Shown: positions 53,409 to 61,716 of the stretch, piece after piece | How positions within the stretch are numbered: position 1 is the first letter of the stretch | Layout of the letters: each line of letters opens with the position of its first letter | Source of the DNA: Kitasatospora atroaurantiaca | GTDB lineage: Bacteria > Actinomycetota > Actinomycetes > Streptomycetales > Streptomycetaceae | Length of the DNA: 64,000 nucleotides | Direction of reading: 5' to 3' | Assembly: GCF_007828955.1 (NCBI RefSeq) | Contig: NZ_VIVR01000001.1 | Span: forward strand, 6,448,001 to 6,512,000 | Made by a program: the position numbers and the translations under genes | Notes under the pieces: generated by a model | What the model saw: only the letters and a program-made list of their open reading frames with translations | What the model was told of the DNA's origin: nothing | Databases searched by the model: none

Positions 53409-53480
53409 AGGGGCGCGGGGAACTGCGCGACCAACCCTCTACGGACGTGCATGGTTGGCAGCGCAGTTCCCCGCGCCCCT
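53409..53480. terminator. Long perfect hairpin from the dispersed repeat
   Basis: AGGGGCGCGGGGAACTGCGC (53409-53428) pairs perfectly with 53461-53480. Inner CCAACC (53431-53436) pairs with GGTTGG (53453-53458). It lies between the convergent cbiD and cobM genes and should act on both. Confidence 0.75.
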
Positions 53481-53508
53481 GAGGAGCTACCCCATGCCGC
53501 GGATACTC

Positions 53509-53528
53509 GCGCAGTTCCCCGAGCCCCT
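53509..53528. repeat. Extra half-copy of the dispersed repeat
   Basis: GCGCAGTTCCCCGAGCCCCT matches the right arm of the hairpin at 53461-53480 with a single change. It lies 47 nt before the cobM stop, so the locus carries three repeat arms. Confidence 0.8.
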
Positions 53529-53574
53529 GGAGAGTGCATGGCTGACCACCTGCCCGATCCCGGCCGGACAGGCC

Positions 53575-54333
53575 CTAGCCGCACGGCTCGTGCGGGCGCT
53601 CGCGCTCGGCGGAGTACAGGTGGCTGTCCCGGAACTGCTCCGCGCCGAGGGTGCGGCCGACCAGGATCACGGCGGTCCGCAGCACCCCCGCCTCCTTCAC
53701 CTGGCCGGCGATGTCACCGAGCGTCCCCCGCAGCACCAGCTCGTCCGGGCGGCTGGCCATCGCGACCACCGCCGCCGGGCAGTCCACGCCGTAGTGCGGC
53801 AGCAGCTCGTCGACCACGCTGTCCACGTAGCGGGCCGCCAGGTGCAGCACCAGCAGCGCGCCGCTGCGCCCCAGCGTCGCCAGGTCCTCGCCCTCCGGCA
53901 TCGGCGTCGCCTGCCGGGCCACCCGGGTGAGGATGACGGTCTGACCCACCGTCGGCACCGTCAGCTCGCGCTTCAGCGCGGCGGCGGCCGCGGCGAAGGC
54001 GGGCACGCCGGGCACGATCTCGTACGGGATGCCCACGGCGTCGAGCCGCCGCATCTGCTCGGCGACCGCGCTGAACACCGACGGGTCGCCGGAGTGCAGC
54101 CGGGCGACGTCCTGCCCGTCCTCGTGGGCCCGGACGATCTCCGCGATGATCTGATCGAGGTTCAGGTTGGCGGTGTCCACCAGCCGGGTGCCCGGCGGGC
54201 ACTCGGCCAGCAGCTCACGCGGCACCAGGCTGCCCGCGTACAGGCAGACCCCGCCGGCCGCCAGGATGCGCTGCCCGCGCACGGTGATCAGGTCGGCGGC
54301 GCCGGGGCCCGCCCCGATGAAGTAGACGGTCAT
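53575..54333 (-). CDS. cobM: Precorrin-4 C11-methyltransferase CobM
   Basis: A 252-residue tetrapyrrole methylase. It begins TVYFIGAGPGAADLITVRGQRIL and has CLYAGSLVP, VARLHSGDPSVFSAVAEQMRRLD, IPYEIVPGVPAFAAAAAALKRELT and QTVILTRVARQATPMPEGEDL, all typical of CobM/CbiF. It methylates C-11 of precorrin-4 with SAM. Its ATG overlaps the cobL stop (ATGA on the minus strand). The frame is open further upstream but that part is antisense-like overlap with cobL and is excluded. Confidence 0.95.
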   Translation of the reverse strand: MTVYFIGAGPGAADLITVRGQRILAAGGVCLYAGSLVPRELLAECPPGTRLVDTANLNLDQIIAEIVRAHEDGQDVARLHSGDPSVFSAVAEQMRRLDAVGIPYEIVPGVPAFAAAAAALKRELTVPTVGQTVILTRVARQATPMPEGEDLATLGRSGALLVLHLAARYVDSVVDELLPHYGVDCPAAVVAMASRPDELVLRGTLGDIAGQVKEAGVLRTAVILVGRTLGAEQFRDSHLYSAERERPHEPCG

Positions 54334-55586
54334 TCCGCTTCCTGTTCTTCCTGCTCGACCACGTGTTTGACTACCGACCATTGCGTGACGGGCATCGCCT
54401 GCCGCCAGCCCGTGAATCCCCCGACGGGGACGGCGTGCGCGACCGCAAGACGCAGCAGCTCGCCGCCGTGGCGGCGGTACCACTCGGTGAGCAGCGCCTC
54501 GGACTCCAGCGTCACCGTGTTGGCCACCAGCCTGCCGCCCGCCGGCAGCGCGTCCCAGCAGGCCTGCAGCAGGCCGGGTGCGGTCAGCCCGCCGCCGACG
54601 AACACCGCGTCGGGCGTCGGCAGACCGGAGAGTGCGGCGGGTGCCGGGCCGGTCACCACCTGAAGCCGGGGCACGCCGAGCGCGGCCGCGTTGCGGGCGA
54701 TCCGCTCGGCCCGGACCGGATCGCGCTCCACGCTGACGGCCCGGCAGTCGCGGTGGGCCCGCAGCCACTCGATCGCGATGCTGCCCGAGCCGCCGCCGAC
54801 GTCCCAGAGCAGCTCGCCGGGCTCCGGTGCGAGCGTGGCGAGGGTCGCGGCCCGGATGTGACGCTTCGTCAACTGTCCGTCGGACTCGTACGCGTCATCG
54901 GGCAGACCCGGGACCAGTGAACGGCGCGGCGCCGACGGGGAGGCCGCGCACTCGACGGCGATGAGGTTCAGCGGGTCGCCGGGCGGGTGCGGCCAGCCGT
55001 CGGCCGGGCCCTCGTACCGGTTCTCGTCCGGGCCGCCGAGCTGCTCCAGCACCTGCAGCCGGCTCGGGCCGTAGCCGCGCTCGGTGAGCAGCGCCGCCAC
55101 GGCGGCGGGCGTCCGGGCGTCCGTGCTGAGCACCAGGAGCCGGCGGCCGGGGTGGAGCGAGAGCGTGAGGGAGTCCAGCGGCCGGCCGACCAGGCTCACC
55201 ACCTCGGTGTCCTCCACCGGCCAGCCGAGCCGGGCACAGGCGTACGACACGGAGGAGGGATGCGGCAGCACGCGCAGCCGCTCGGGGCCGACGGTCTCGG
55301 CGAGGGCACGGCCGATGCCGAAGAACATCGGGTCGCCGCTGGCCAGGACGCAGAGGCGCCGGTCGGCGTGGGCGGCGAGCAGCCAGGGCACGGCCGGGCG
55401 GAGGGGGGAGGGCCAGGGCACCCGGCTCGCCGTGACCTCGGGCGGCAGGAGGTCGAGCTGGCGTGGCCCGCCGATCACGGTGTCCGCTTCGCGCAAGGCC
55501 GCGCGCGAGCTGTCGGCCAGGCCGGTCCAGCCGTCGGCGCCGATCCCGACAACGGTGATCGGTGCGGAGCGCGGTGCGGCGGCCAA
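54330..55586 (-). CDS. cobL: Precorrin-6Y C5,15-methyltransferase (decarboxylating) CobL
   Basis: A 418-residue fusion of CbiE and CbiT. The CbiE half (1-200) has ITVVGIGADGWTGL, RLCVLASGDPMFFGIGRALAE and LPHPSSVSYACARLGWP. The CbiT half (about 220-418) has GQLTKRHIRAATLATLAPEPGELLWDVGGGSGSIAIEWLR (SAM motif) and PDAVFVGGGLTAPGLLQACWDAL. It methylates C-5 and C-15 and removes the C-12 acetate carboxylate. The start is a TTG at 55586, set by GAGGAG 7 nt upstream, because no ATG or GTG fits the conserved N-terminus. Confidence 0.94.
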   Translation of the reverse strand: MAAAPRSAPITVVGIGADGWTGLADSSRAALREADTVIGGPRQLDLLPPEVTASRVPWPSPLRPAVPWLLAAHADRRLCVLASGDPMFFGIGRALAETVGPERLRVLPHPSSVSYACARLGWPVEDTEVVSLVGRPLDSLTLSLHPGRRLLVLSTDARTPAAVAALLTERGYGPSRLQVLEQLGGPDENRYEGPADGWPHPPGDPLNLIAVECAASPSAPRRSLVPGLPDDAYESDGQLTKRHIRAATLATLAPEPGELLWDVGGGSGSIAIEWLRAHRDCRAVSVERDPVRAERIARNAAALGVPRLQVVTGPAPAALSGLPTPDAVFVGGGLTAPGLLQACWDALPAGGRLVANTVTLESEALLTEWYRRHGGELLRLAVAHAVPVGGFTGWRQAMPVTQWSVVKHVVEQEEQEAE

Positions 55587-55740
55587 CGGGTACTCCTCTG
55601 GTGGTCCTCGCAGGTCGGAAGGGGCAGCCGCAGCCTACCTGGGGGTGGTGCAGGCCTCCGTGGGCGGGCGCGCCGAAAACGGCTCGCCCGGCGGGCCGCC
55701 GACGGGCAGAATGCGGCCATGACTTGCCGACGAAAGGCCC

Positions 55741-56157
55741 ATGGCGCGTAAGCCGCCCGCCCGCGTGCGAGCGGGCCTCGCCAGAATGCCCAGGCCGTAC
55801 GACCGCAGCCCCGCCCGCGTGGTGCCCGGGGTCTCGATGGCCGCACAGCGCTGTATCGCCGACTTCGAGCGCGTCCACGGCAGCCCGGGCGCCGTCGGCC
55901 TGGCCGTCGCGGCCTGGTCGAAGCTGGTCCACGGAAGCCGCCGTCACGAACCCGGGAGCCTGGGCCGGGCGGACTGTCCGTGCTGTGACGACACCGTCCC
56001 CCGGACACTCATCGAGCAGGCCCTGCGCCACCTCCCGCTGCGCGCAGCCCGGGAACTACGGGCCGTGGTGAGGCCTCTGGACGCGGTGTTCCTCGACCGG
56101 GTGCGCCCCGACCCGAGCGTCAACGACCGCCAGGACTGGTGGACCGACCTGCCATGA
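55741..56157 (+). CDS. Conserved hypothetical protein with CPCC motif
   Basis: A 138-residue soluble protein that I do not recognise functionally. Residues about 25-60 form a helical stretch (PGVSMAAQRCIADFERVHGSPGAVGLAVAAWSKLVHG). A C-P-C-C motif lies near 79-82, followed by a helix with RELRAVVRPLDAVFLDRVRPDP. Proteins ending in RPLDavFLxRtxPDP are a recurrent small family in Streptomyces, to my knowledge without assigned function. The start ATG has only a weak AAAGG close by. It is divergent from cobL across 154 nt with no striking element and precedes the alcohol dehydrogenase by 70 nt. Confidence 0.65.
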   Translation: MARKPPARVRAGLARMPRPYDRSPARVVPGVSMAAQRCIADFERVHGSPGAVGLAVAAWSKLVHGSRRHEPGSLGRADCPCCDDTVPRTLIEQALRHLPLRAARELRAVVRPLDAVFLDRVRPDPSVNDRQDWWTDLP

Positions 56158-56227
56158 CGCAGCCGTTGACGGTTTGTGGGTATGAGCACTGACGGGGACT
56201 CCGGCCGCCGGACGAGAGGAGCGGCCG

Positions 56228-57259
56228 ATGAGCACCGGATCGAGGGACGTGGCCACCACGCGCGCCTGGGTGGTGGCCCGCGCCGCACCGGCGGCCGAGC
56301 ACCCCCTGCGGCTGGTCGAACGGCCGCTGCCCGGAACCGGGCCGAACGGCATGCTCGTGGAGGTCACGGCCTGCGGGGTGTGCCGCACCGACCTGCACGT
56401 GGCCGAGGGAGACCTGCCGACGCACCTGCCCGCGTGCACGCCCGGCCACGAGATCGTCGGCACGGTGCTCCGGACGGGCTCCGCGGTGGCGGGCTTCCGG
56501 CCGGGCGACCGGGTCGGCGCCGCCTGGCTGGCCCGCACCTGCGGCGCCTGCCGGTACTGCCGGGCGGGCCGGGAGAACCTCTGTCCGCACTCCCGGTACA
56601 CCGGCTGGGACATCCACGGCGGGTACGCCCGGCAGACCGTCGTGGACAGCCGCTTCGCCTATCGGCTGCCCTCCGGCTCGTCCGACGCGCAGCTCGCACC
56701 GCTGCTCTGCGCGGGCATCATCGGCTACCGGGCGCTGGAACGAGCCGAGCTGCCGCCGGGCGGGCGGCTGGGCATCTACGGCTTCGGCGCCTCCGCCCAC
56801 CTGACGGCCCAGCTGGCGCTGGCCCGGGGAGCCACCGTGCACGCCTTCACCCGGGCCGAGGAGGCGCGCCGACTGGCACTGGAGCTGGGCGCGGCGTCGG
56901 CCGGCGGTGCCTACGACAGCCCGCCCGAGCCACTGGACTCCGCCATCCTGTTCGCACCGGTCGGGGACCTGGTCCCGGTGGCGCTCGCCGCCCTGGACCG
57001 GGGCGGCACCCTCGCCATCGCCGGGATCCATCTCACCGACGTCCCGGGCCTCGACTACCAGCGGCACCTCTTCCGGGAGCGCACGCTGCGCAGCGTCACC
57101 GCCAACACGCGCGCCGACGGCCGTGCCTTCCTGGCCGAGGTGGGCGCGCACCCGCCGGCCGTCCACGTGCAGCCGTACGCCATGAGCCGGGCCGACGAGG
57201 CGCTGGCGGACCTCGCCGCCGACCGGGTGACCGGTGCGGCGGTGCTGCTCGCCGACTGA
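56228..57259 (+). CDS. Zinc-dependent alcohol dehydrogenase
   Basis: A 343-residue MDR alcohol dehydrogenase. The catalytic zinc ligands are Cys in EVTACGVCRTDLHV and His-Glu in TPGHEIVGTV. The structural zinc has the four-cysteine lobe CGACRYCRAGRENLC. The cofactor loop GIYGFGASAHLTAQLA shows G-x-G-A-S. It most resembles the AdhA/'zinc-binding alcohol dehydrogenase family' proteins that oxidise primary alcohols or reduce aldehydes. GAGGAG lies 7 nt before the ATG at 56228. No partner gene suggests a pathway. Confidence 0.92.
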   Translation: MSTGSRDVATTRAWVVARAAPAAEHPLRLVERPLPGTGPNGMLVEVTACGVCRTDLHVAEGDLPTHLPACTPGHEIVGTVLRTGSAVAGFRPGDRVGAAWLARTCGACRYCRAGRENLCPHSRYTGWDIHGGYARQTVVDSRFAYRLPSGSSDAQLAPLLCAGIIGYRALERAELPPGGRLGIYGFGASAHLTAQLALARGATVHAFTRAEEARRLALELGAASAGGAYDSPPEPLDSAILFAPVGDLVPVALAALDRGGTLAIAGIHLTDVPGLDYQRHLFRERTLRSVTANTRADGRAFLAEVGAHPPAVHVQPYAMSRADEALADLAADRVTGAAVLLAD

Positions 57260-57323
57260 CCCGATGCCTGCGCCAACCGGGGTCCTGGACGCGTCGGGCG
57301 GGTGCTCGGAGGGTCCGGCTAGG

Positions 57324-57329
57324 TAGCCT
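57324..57329 (+). promoter_or_regulatory. -10 box of a probable leaderless mRNA (membrane protein)
   Basis: TAGCCT ends 7 nt before the GTG at 57337 and there is no ribosome binding site. The geometry matches the three other leaderless candidates in this window. Confidence 0.5.
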
Positions 57330-57336
57330 TTCAGTA

Positions 57337-58275
57337 GTGACCGACTCAGTGGCTCCGCCAAAAGCCTCCAGAAGCCTGGCCGCCGAACTGTGGCACGCCG
57401 TCATGGCGGACCCGAGACGGCTGCCGGAACGCCTGGCGCTGTTCGCGGTCCGGGCGGAGAGCGGCCGCGCGGCGGCTCTGGTGGCCCGCGTCCACCGGGA
57501 CCTGCCGGACGCGACCTCGCAGGAACTTCGCGCGGAGGTCGTGACCAGGGGCACGAGGCTGACCGTCCTCGAGGGAAGCGTGATCGGTGGCCCGTTCGTC
57601 CTGCTGATCCCGGTGGCGTTCTGTGCGGCGCTGCTGGTGCAGATCCGGATGGTCCTGGCCCTGGCGGTGCTGGACGAGCGCGATCCGGCCGACCGGGAAC
57701 GGGTGGTCGAACTGCTCGTCCTGCAAGGGGCCCACCCCACCGAACAGGAGGCCGCAGCCGCTCTCACCGCTGCCGAGCGGGCCGAGCCCGTGGACGGCCG
57801 ACGACAGAACTGGCTCGTCTCCGTCAGGCGACTCGCCTACCTGCTCGGCGTCATCGGCGGTGGTGGCCCGAGCAGCAGCCGTCTGCGCGCGGTCGCGGGA
57901 TGGGTCAGCGTCGCGGCGGTGATCGTGATCGGGTTCGTACTGCCGCTGATCTGGGTCCCGGCGATGGGAATCTCCTACCAGCGCGCCACCACCCGGCTCG
58001 GGCAGCGGTCCTGCGACTACTACCACCCGGAGCCGCGGATCATACTGGGCCCGCAGGGCGGCTGGCGCCCGGCGGGTGCGCTCATCGCCGTGCGCACCTT
58101 CCTCGGGGCGGTGCTGCCCGTGGTGTCCCTGCTGGTGGTGCTGGTCGCCGGAGTGCGGGTCGGCGAAAGCCGCTGGGCCGCCCTGGCCGTCGGTGTGGTG
58201 GCGGCCTCCCTGGTCGGTGCGACCATCGCCGCTGTCCGCCACTTGCACCGGCACCGGAACCGGCGCCGCCGCTGA
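57337..58275 (+). CDS. Four-helix membrane protein of unknown function
   Basis: A 312-residue protein that I cannot name. Residues 1-85 are soluble and helical (LAAELWHAVMADPRRLPERLALFAVR). Membrane helices occur at about 88-115 (VIGGPFVLLIPVAFCAALLVQIRMVLALAVL), 190-215 (VSVAAVIVIGFVLPLIWVPAM), 258-280 (LGAVLPVVSLLVVLVAGV) and 285-303 (AALAVGVVAASLVGATIAAV), with a soluble loop between the first two. The tail is His/Arg-rich (HLHRHRNRRRR). The start GTG fits a leaderless promoter. It ends 10 nt from the convergent PfkB gene. Confidence 0.65.
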   Translation: MTDSVAPPKASRSLAAELWHAVMADPRRLPERLALFAVRAESGRAAALVARVHRDLPDATSQELRAEVVTRGTRLTVLEGSVIGGPFVLLIPVAFCAALLVQIRMVLALAVLDERDPADRERVVELLVLQGAHPTEQEAAAALTAAERAEPVDGRRQNWLVSVRRLAYLLGVIGGGGPSSSRLRAVAGWVSVAAVIVIGFVLPLIWVPAMGISYQRATTRLGQRSCDYYHPEPRIILGPQGGWRPAGALIAVRTFLGAVLPVVSLLVVLVAGVRVGESRWAALAVGVVAASLVGATIAAVRHLHRHRNRRRR

Positions 58276-58285
58276 CGGGCTCGGC

Positions 58286-59233
58286 TCAGGCCTGTTCAGC
58301 CGTGCACGGTCCGTCCGCTCCGAGCGGCTCGACCCGCACGCGCTGCCGCATGCTCCGGTAGGCGTCGGCGTCGTAACTGCCGGCCAGCGGGGCGAGCACG
58401 GTGGCGGCCGACAGCGCCACGGCATCGGCGAGCCGGTCCGGCCACGGCGTACCGGCGACCAGGCCGACCGTGAGCGCGGCGACCGCCGCATCCCCGGCGC
58501 CGGTCGGATTCCCGGCGACCCGCTCCGGCGGCCGGGCCCGCCAACTGCCTTGGGGCGTACAGGCGAGCAGCCCGTCCGGCCCCAGCGAAGCCACCACCGA
58601 CCCGGCCCCCGCCGCGCGCAGCCACCCGGCTCCGGCGCGGGGGTCGGCGGCGCCGGTCACGGCGGCCAGCTCCGCCGCGTTCGGCTTGACCAGCGCGGGG
58701 CCGGCGGGGAGCCCGCCGCGCAGGGCCTCGCCGTCCGCGTCCAGCACCGCGGGCACCCGCTGCGCACGCGCGAGGCCGACCAGGACGCCGTACGCGTCCG
58801 GCGGCAGGCCGACGGGCAGACTGCCGGAGAGGACGACGGCGGCTGCGCCTGCGAGCAGCCGCTCGTACCGGGTCAGGAAGGCGGACCACTCCGCCGGGGA
58901 GACGGCCGGCCCCGGTTCGAGCAGGATCGTGGTGTCGCCGTCCGCCTCCTCGACGACGGCGACGGTACGGCGGGTCTCCCCGGCGACCGGCACCAGCTCC
59001 TCGCGCAGCCCCGCCGCCGCCAGATCCGCGCGCAGCGCCTGCCCGGCGGCACCGCCGGCCAGTCCGGTGACGACGGTCTCGTGCCCGAGCGCGCCGAGCA
59101 CCCGGGACACGTTGACCCCCTTGCCGCCGGCCCGCTGGGCCACCTCCCGCACCCGGTTGCTGCCGTGCCGGTCGAGCCGGTCGAGCCGGTAGGTGACGTC
59201 GACGGCGGCGTTGAGCGTGACGGTGACGATCAC
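58286..59233 (-). CDS. 1-phosphofructokinase-type PfkB kinase
   Basis: A 315-residue PfkB-family sugar kinase. TVTLNAAVDVTYRLDRLDRHGSNRV and RAGGKGVNVSRVLGALGHET form the substrate half, VLSGSLPVGLPPDAYGVL is typical of the FruK/LacC branch, and GNPTGAGDAAVAALT contains the anion hole and catalytic Asp. Likely substrates are fructose 1-phosphate or tagatose 6-phosphate. No PTS gene lies nearby, so fructose uptake is not evident. The GTG at 59233 is favoured because the protein then begins IVTVTLNAAVD as in homologues, with GGAGG 11 nt upstream; an ATG at 59284 is less likely. Confidence 0.87.
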   Translation of the reverse strand: MIVTVTLNAAVDVTYRLDRLDRHGSNRVREVAQRAGGKGVNVSRVLGALGHETVVTGLAGGAAGQALRADLAAAGLREELVPVAGETRRTVAVVEEADGDTTILLEPGPAVSPAEWSAFLTRYERLLAGAAAVVLSGSLPVGLPPDAYGVLVGLARAQRVPAVLDADGEALRGGLPAGPALVKPNAAELAAVTGAADPRAGAGWLRAAGAGSVVASLGPDGLLACTPQGSWRARPPERVAGNPTGAGDAAVAALTVGLVAGTPWPDRLADAVALSAATVLAPLAGSYDADAYRSMRQRVRVEPLGADGPCTAEQA

Positions 59234-59443
59234 GAGCGCGTTCCCTCCCGCAAGGCGTGCCCACGGCGGTGGGCTGATGCTCAAAGTTGCTCATTACTAG
59301 CTCAAAACATCAACTTCGCGCAACACTGCCCGACACGCTGAGGCCGCCGCGGAGGTCCGGGCTCTGTCGTACCCGGCTGCCATGCTGTGAGCGGCTTGAG
59401 GGTGCTGACGCACCGTTCGATCACGAGAGAGAGTGGGATTCCC

Positions 59444-59848
59444 ATGGCCACGAAGATCTTCGTCAATCTCCCCGTCAAGGACCTCGCCAGGTCGATCGAG
59501 TTCTTCACCAAGCTCGGTTTCACCTTCAACCAGCAGTTCACCGACGAGAACGCCGGCTGTCTGGTCATCGGTGACGACATCTTCGCGATGCTGCTCGTGG
59601 AGCCGTTCTTCAAGAACTTCACCAAGAAGGAGATCGCCGACGCCACCACCAGCACGGAGGCGATCGTGGCGCTCGGGGTGGAGAGCAGGCAGCGCGTCGA
59701 CGAGCTGGTCGACAAGGCCTTCGCCGCCGGCGCGCGGCCCTCCAACGAGACCAGCGACCAGGGCTTCATGTACGGCCGCAGCTTCCAGGACCTGGACGGT
59801 CACCTCTGGGAGGTCCTCTACATGGACCCGGCCGCGGTGCAGGGCTGA
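59444..59848 (+). CDS. Single-domain VOC (glyoxalase/bleomycin resistance fold) protein
   Basis: A 134-residue protein. It begins KIFVNLPVKDLARSIEFFTKLGFTFN, has IFAMLLVEPFFKNFT in the middle and ends YGRSFQDLDGHLWEVLYMD, matching the 'VOC family / PhnB-like extradiol-dioxygenase-like' group often annotated as lactoylglutathione lyase. Metal ligands are incomplete, so binding rather than catalysis is possible. ATG at 59444 is preferred because homologues start MATKIFVNLP. It is followed by a strong hairpin. Confidence 0.85.
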   Translation: MATKIFVNLPVKDLARSIEFFTKLGFTFNQQFTDENAGCLVIGDDIFAMLLVEPFFKNFTKKEIADATTSTEAIVALGVESRQRVDELVDKAFAAGARPSNETSDQGFMYGRSFQDLDGHLWEVLYMDPAAVQG

Positions 59849-59868
59849 CTACTCGGCGGAGCAGGCGG

Positions 59869-59902
59869 AGATGCGGGTCGAGGAGGACCTCGACCCGCAT
59901 CT
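59869..59902. terminator. Perfect 15-bp bidirectional hairpin
   Basis: AGATGCGGGTCGAGG (59869-59883) pairs with CCTCGACCCGCATCT (59888-59902) around a 4-nt loop. It lies between the VOC gene and the convergent hydrolase gene. Confidence 0.8.
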
Positions 59903-59931
59903 GTGTACACGGCAGTCCGGCTGACGGACGG

Positions 59932-61458
59932 TCAGCTCCAGGTGTCGATCGCGAGCGTCAGTGCCGCCTGGTCCCCGAGGATCCTGGTGGCGCTGGGCGG
60001 CAGGGGTACCGACACCGTCCCGTTCGTCAGGCCGATGGGCTTCTCGCTGACCGGGTCGTGGTCGGCGATGGCCCCGGGAAGTGTCGAGTTCCAGGCGGCC
60101 CATGCCTGCAGCGAGCCGGTCGCCTCGCCGTCCTGGCGGCCGATGTCGACGACCAGGATGTCGTCCCAGTCCGCGGCCTGGGCGAGGTGGTCCCGCCAGA
60201 AGAGCAGCCCGTGCTTCTCCTCCAGCCGGATCACCCGGAGGTGCAGGGCGTAGCGGCAGCGGGCGGGTGGCGGCGTCAGCGGGTCGTGGCCCAACTTCGC
60301 CGGGTCGAGCAGGAAGACGGTCGTGAGCGGCACCTGCCCGTCGGGGCGCAGCGACTGCCGGTCCTGTTCCGCGTTCAACTGGATCGGGCAGTAGTGCGCG
60401 GCGAGCTGTTCGTGCATCACGATCGGCAGGCCCCGGACCGAGAGCTGCACCTCGGCCTGCCAGACCACCTCGCCGTCGGCTCCGGACGGCGGTAGCTGCA
60501 GCCCGGACAAGCCGACGTCCACCCGTCTGGCCCCGAACAGGAAGCGGCGCAGGTTCTGGTACCCCTCCTCGGAGTTGACGAGCCCGTAGCGGCCGGAGTG
60601 CGAGCGGTGCACGTAGGCGCGGTGGGCCTTGTGCACATAGGCGTTCTCGATGGCGACCAGGCCGTCGCTCTTCGGGCCGACCGCCTTCTTGGCGACTCCG
60701 TAGTCGGCCGGGTCGGTGCCGACCAGGCAGAAGATCCGGTCCGTCGGGAAGTCCTCCTCCGGGACCTCGTTCGGCCGCCAGGTGTCGGGGGCGCGGTCGC
60801 CCCACTTCGCGCCGCGGTACAGGTAGCCGTACATCAACTCCGGGGCGAAGATGTCGGCGCCCGACGGGCCGAAGGTCTCCATGGCCCAGTCGAAGAGGCC
60901 GCCACCGGCCTCGAAGGTGATGCCGCCGTGCGGGGTGCCGTAGGTGAACAGCTTGTCGACCAGCTCCTTGCCGGGCGTGCGTGGGGCGCCGTCCTTGGGC
61001 AGGTAGGAGATCTTCTGGATCATGCTGCGGCACACCAGGCCGCCCATCGAGTGGGCGATCAGGATGACCTTCGGGGCGCCGGTCCTCGAGCGGACGAGCT
61101 GGACGAGGTCGTACAGGTCGGCGGCGGCCTTCTCGATGTTGAAGTCGACGGCCTCCTTGCCGAAGGTGTCGGCGGCTTCGTCGTAGAAGCGGTGGATCCA
61201 CACCGTCCCGGCCGGCACGGTGTCCGCCTCCCGGGACTCCAGATAGGCCTTCGGGTCCCCGGAGACCAGCGGTTGGTAGCCGTCCTCCGCGAACAGCCGC
61301 AGCAGCGGGCTCTCGAACTGGTAGTACTGCGGGGAGCCGTCACCGCCGATCCGGATGTGGGTCGATCCGTCGTTGAATCCGTAGAACGGGTCGTCAACCT
61401 GCTTGTCGATTCCGCGGGTTCCCCCGCCGAAACCGCGGACGTAGATCACGGGAAGCAT
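59932..61458 (-). CDS. Alpha/beta-hydrolase with lipase-type nucleophile elbow (LCAT/PGAP1-like)
   Basis: A 508-residue protein. The N-terminal 300 residues are an alpha/beta hydrolase: PVIYVRGFGGGT (oxyanion strand), VILIAHSMGGLVCRSM with nucleophile Ser137, and LFTYGTPHGGI. DYGVAKKAVGPKSDGLVAIENAYV followed by YVHRSHSGRYGLVNS probably carries the acid and His. The last 170 residues are a beta-rich domain (LQLPPSGADGEVVWQAEVQLSVRGLPIVMHEQ) of unknown role. No signal peptide is seen, so it is cytoplasmic. It may hydrolyse or transfer acyl chains on lipids. GAGG lies 9 nt before the ATG at 61458. Confidence 0.8.
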   Translation of the reverse strand: MLPVIYVRGFGGGTRGIDKQVDDPFYGFNDGSTHIRIGGDGSPQYYQFESPLLRLFAEDGYQPLVSGDPKAYLESREADTVPAGTVWIHRFYDEAADTFGKEAVDFNIEKAAADLYDLVQLVRSRTGAPKVILIAHSMGGLVCRSMIQKISYLPKDGAPRTPGKELVDKLFTYGTPHGGITFEAGGGLFDWAMETFGPSGADIFAPELMYGYLYRGAKWGDRAPDTWRPNEVPEEDFPTDRIFCLVGTDPADYGVAKKAVGPKSDGLVAIENAYVHKAHRAYVHRSHSGRYGLVNSEEGYQNLRRFLFGARRVDVGLSGLQLPPSGADGEVVWQAEVQLSVRGLPIVMHEQLAAHYCPIQLNAEQDRQSLRPDGQVPLTTVFLLDPAKLGHDPLTPPPARCRYALHLRVIRLEEKHGLLFWRDHLAQAADWDDILVVDIGRQDGEATGSLQAWAAWNSTLPGAIADHDPVSEKPIGLTNGTVSVPLPPSATRILGDQAALTLAIDTWS

Positions 61459-61716
61459 CGGGTAGTCCTCAGGTCGGGAGAGCGTCTCACTCGGGTGGGA
61501 ACGATGTGGCCCGGGAGTCAGGCCCGACTGCCCGCCGCGATTCGGCGGGCGCTGCCTCGAGAGCAGTCGGCATAACCAGCCTCCGCGCGGCACCGGTCGA
61601 CGGCAACCGGACGGGACGTTCACGAACCGTCCGGCCGGAGGGCGAGCGGCAGTGACGGGTGTCAGGCTGATTCGAGAAGGGACCTGTGAAAGGGATCTGC
61701 GAAGGGACTTTTTTTC
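61459..61716. promoter_or_regulatory. Divergent 258-nt promoter region with nested inverted repeats
   Basis: It contains GCCCGCCG/CGGCGGGC (61530-61537 and 61543-61550), an outer CCGACTGC/GCAGTCGG pair (61524-61531 and 61563-61570) that overlaps its base, and CCGGACGG/CCGTCCGG (61607-61614 and 61627-61634). These could be operators or leader hairpins for the hydrolase or VOC gene. No coding frame is credible here. Confidence 0.4.
61676..61710 (+). repeat. Three tandem purine-rich repeats before a VOC gene
   Basis: GAAGGGACCTGT, GAAAGGGATCTGC and GAAGGGACTTT follow one another directly, then a run of seven T and the ATG at 61717. Each unit contains a ribosome-binding-site-like core, with the last about 10 nt from the start codon. 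Confidence 0.7.
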
